Shown here one piece after another: positions 62,174 to 64,000 of a DNA stretch of 64,000 nt; position 1 is the first letter of the stretch, and each line of letters starts with the position of its first letter. A program made the translations under genes and the position numbers. Origin of the DNA: Pegea sp. RAD2-039 (lineage: Eukaryota; Chordata; Thaliacea; Salpida; Salpidae); NCBI GenBank assembly GCA_034620365.1, contig JAQGEQ010000255.1:372001-436000 (forward strand). The letters are read 5' to 3'. The notes beneath the pieces are model-generated. The model worked only from the letters and a program-made list of their open reading frames with translations. It searched no databases and was not told the origin of the DNA.

Positions 62174-64000
62174 AATTTATTTTTCTAATCTAATATGAAC
62201 AAAAACACACAAAATTAGTTTTAATTCAGACCAAAATTTTTATACAATTAAAAATTATGTATCTAATGTTATACTTAATAAATATTTCAAAACTAATGTT
62301 CATAAAATATTTTTTTCAATTAAACAAAAAAATGAAATCAATCAAAACTATACAAGTTAAATCAAGACACTTTAAGTTTTCTATATAAATATATAACTAA
62401 CTAATAATAGAATAATATATTTATGGAATTAGTAAAGTGCTGACAAGATAAAAATAATTCTGGAACAGCAGAATATCATTTAAGTTTAAATAAACAACTT
62501 TAATTTTGAAAATTATATACTGCTAAGTAAAGTTTTTTATAATTATTCTCAAATTTATTAAATTAAACGAATTATTATCAATATATACCACTAAAAATGA
62601 TAAAATCATATGAAAACTTTAAAATATAGCAAGAAACAAAATATGATACTAAATAGATTGAATTTATTAATAATATTTTTGTATTTTTTTAAAACCTAGT
62701 GTTTAGAAAAATTAAAATAAATCAAGGAATAAAGATCAAGCAAAATATTTATACTTTTTTAATAAAAAACAACTGTATAAAAGCCTAAGAATAAATTAAA
62801 CTAACCAAGTAGCCTTTGAATGCCGGCCATGTGTGCGATATTTCATATTCTATGTGGAGAAATGATTAAAAGGCATATTAGTTTTGAATTATGGTGATCA
62901 TTAAAATAGTTTAGTAAAAGAAAAATAATAATTTCAAAGTTATATCAGAATATTAGAATTAAATATCAAACTAGAATTAAAGAAATAAAATATATCATTA
63001 TGCCAGGTGTTGTGGCGCACAGCTGTCATCCAATTCCGTTAATGCATTTTGTTATATTGTTTAGTTCTGACTATTTAATTATCTTATAGAGAAAAATCTT
63101 TGAGATATTCTAAAAACATATTCATCTTCGTGATACATAGAACTGATACCAATTTACAATCTTCACTATCTTCCTGAAATAGTTTTAAAATTATTTGAGT
63201 TGACCTTTTTAACCTAAAGCGTAAAGTCAGACTTGTTGTGTTTATATTCCTGGTTTAACGTTTAAAATAGATTACTGCTATCCGATATCTGTAATGTTAT
63301 TAATAGTTGTATACAAAGTCTATACTAAATATGCCCTCACTGGTGATATGGCCTATCCTATCTTCTATAGAGCAAACTTTGCAAAAAGTTAACTCTTATC
63401 TAATATATATCTTTAAATGAAAATGAATAATCAATAAAGAGTTACAGTCATTCTATGATAAATTCATATACATTCTGAACAATTCTATTCAAATAGTTAT
63501 CTCATTAAAAGCTTCTGTCTCAATCGTATTAAGACCCTATCATTTATTAAACGTTTGTTAGTTGGAAAGTGTCTCTTATACAAAAAGCCTAAAGTAGAAA
63601 ATTCACACAAAGCAAACAACAAACTTAAATTTAAGGATATTCTTTATTTAAAATAAATGGTAGCTTTTAAATAGAGATTTATTAATTAAGAGAAGTTAAT
63701 AAAAACACAAAGTAATATTTTATACGGATTTACTTTAAACAAACTCAAGAAAGTAGCAAAAGAATAATCACTTTAAATATATACAGGATTACATTTGAAC
63801 TGTTTGCATTTTGTTAAGTCATTGATTACAAATATGTAAATTACAAACTTATCATTCTAAAAATATTTCAAATTTAAGATTTATATTTCTCTACAATATG
63901 TCTACAAAAAATCTTGAAAAATCGCTAAAGTTATATTTTACGTTGTTCAGTGAAAAGTAATATTAAAACAACGAATAGATGCTAGATGTAATCAAAAAGA
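62174..64000. other. 5' region of NOL11 and right-edge spacer
   Basis: A+T-rich. On the minus strand near 62845-62815 there is CACACATGGCCGGC and then a donor-like TTGGTTAGTTT; this could be a 5' UTR exon of NOL11 with a small upstream frame, or the first exon of another gene. A fragment resembling the 5' end of SRP RNA lies at 63002-63037. Otherwise nothing recognised. Confidence 0.35.
63002..63037 (+). pseudogene. Fragment like the 5' end of 7SL (SRP) RNA
   Basis: GCCAGGTGTTGTGGCGCAC followed by AGCTGTCATCC resembles the start of metazoan 7SL RNA (GCCGGGCGCGGTGGCGC and TGTAGTCC). Similarity stops after about 35 bases and the sequence turns A+T-rich, so at most a truncated pseudogene. A chance match is possible. 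Confidence 0.3.

Noticed and set aside
63481..63497. Match to the Ciona spliced leader
   Set aside because: The text ATTCTATTCAAATAG is only superficially like the leader and shows no donor, Sm site or stem loops of an SL RNA gene.

Overview
This is a strongly A+T-rich animal nuclear genome window (roughly three quarters A+T by eye) with many short GT-AG introns. All gene models below were built by joining exons by hand, using reading phase, splice signals and family similarity; none comes from one long ORF except OSTM1 and the Kelch gene. The organism is probably a tunicate. The cluster genes carry an integrin-alpha I domain in the same architecture as vertebrate and tunicate alpha-I integrins. 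Two genes on the left abut with no spacer, as in tunicate operons. Most genes have a splice-acceptor-like AG a few bases upstream of the ATG, as expected for spliced-leader trans-splicing. This is inference; no species marker was seen.

Left part (0.7-13.3 kb, all minus strand): a tight cluster in transcription order OSTM1 (lysosomal ClC-7 partner), LAMTOR3 (Ragulator) and ZC3HC1 (nuclear-basket protein NIPA). LAMTOR3 and ZC3HC1 touch as TAA-ATG. Next come an unrecognised Cys-rich zinc-binding protein (6.7-9.3 kb) and a protein with three internal repeats and a C-terminus like the ZMYM/QRICH (DUF3504) segment (11.6-13.2 kb).

Middle part (15.6-43.7 kb): five intact, about 406-residue secreted integrin-alpha-like proteins. 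Three are tandem on the minus strand (15.7-18.2, 22.4-24.8, 27.6-30.1 kb). Two form an inverted tail-to-tail pair (34.2-37.1 plus, 40.1-43.7 minus). Each has a signal peptide, the first FG-GAP blades and an I domain with metal-ion site, and ends just after the I domain, with no further propeller blades, stalk or membrane anchor seen. A decayed I-domain copy lies at 21.75 kb. Spacers carry a 431-bp direct repeat, an octamer satellite and mobile-element pieces.

Mobile elements: 3' ends of a non-LTR retrotransposon (21.4 and 46.2 kb) share a 3' terminal hairpin with short copies at 40.3 and 44.3 kb and with a SINE at 46.8 kb that has a tRNA-like head, so this looks like a LINE/SINE partnership.

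Right part (49-62.2 kb): an intronless BTB-BACK-Kelch gene (plus), ribosomal protein RPS3 (minus) with two paralogous H/ACA snoRNAs in its introns 1 and 2, and NOL11 (minus, 16 exons), a nucleolar factor for rRNA transcription and 18S processing. RPS3, the snoRNAs and NOL11 all serve ribosome production. The rest is A+T-rich spacer and intron with a few unexplained GC-richer patches.
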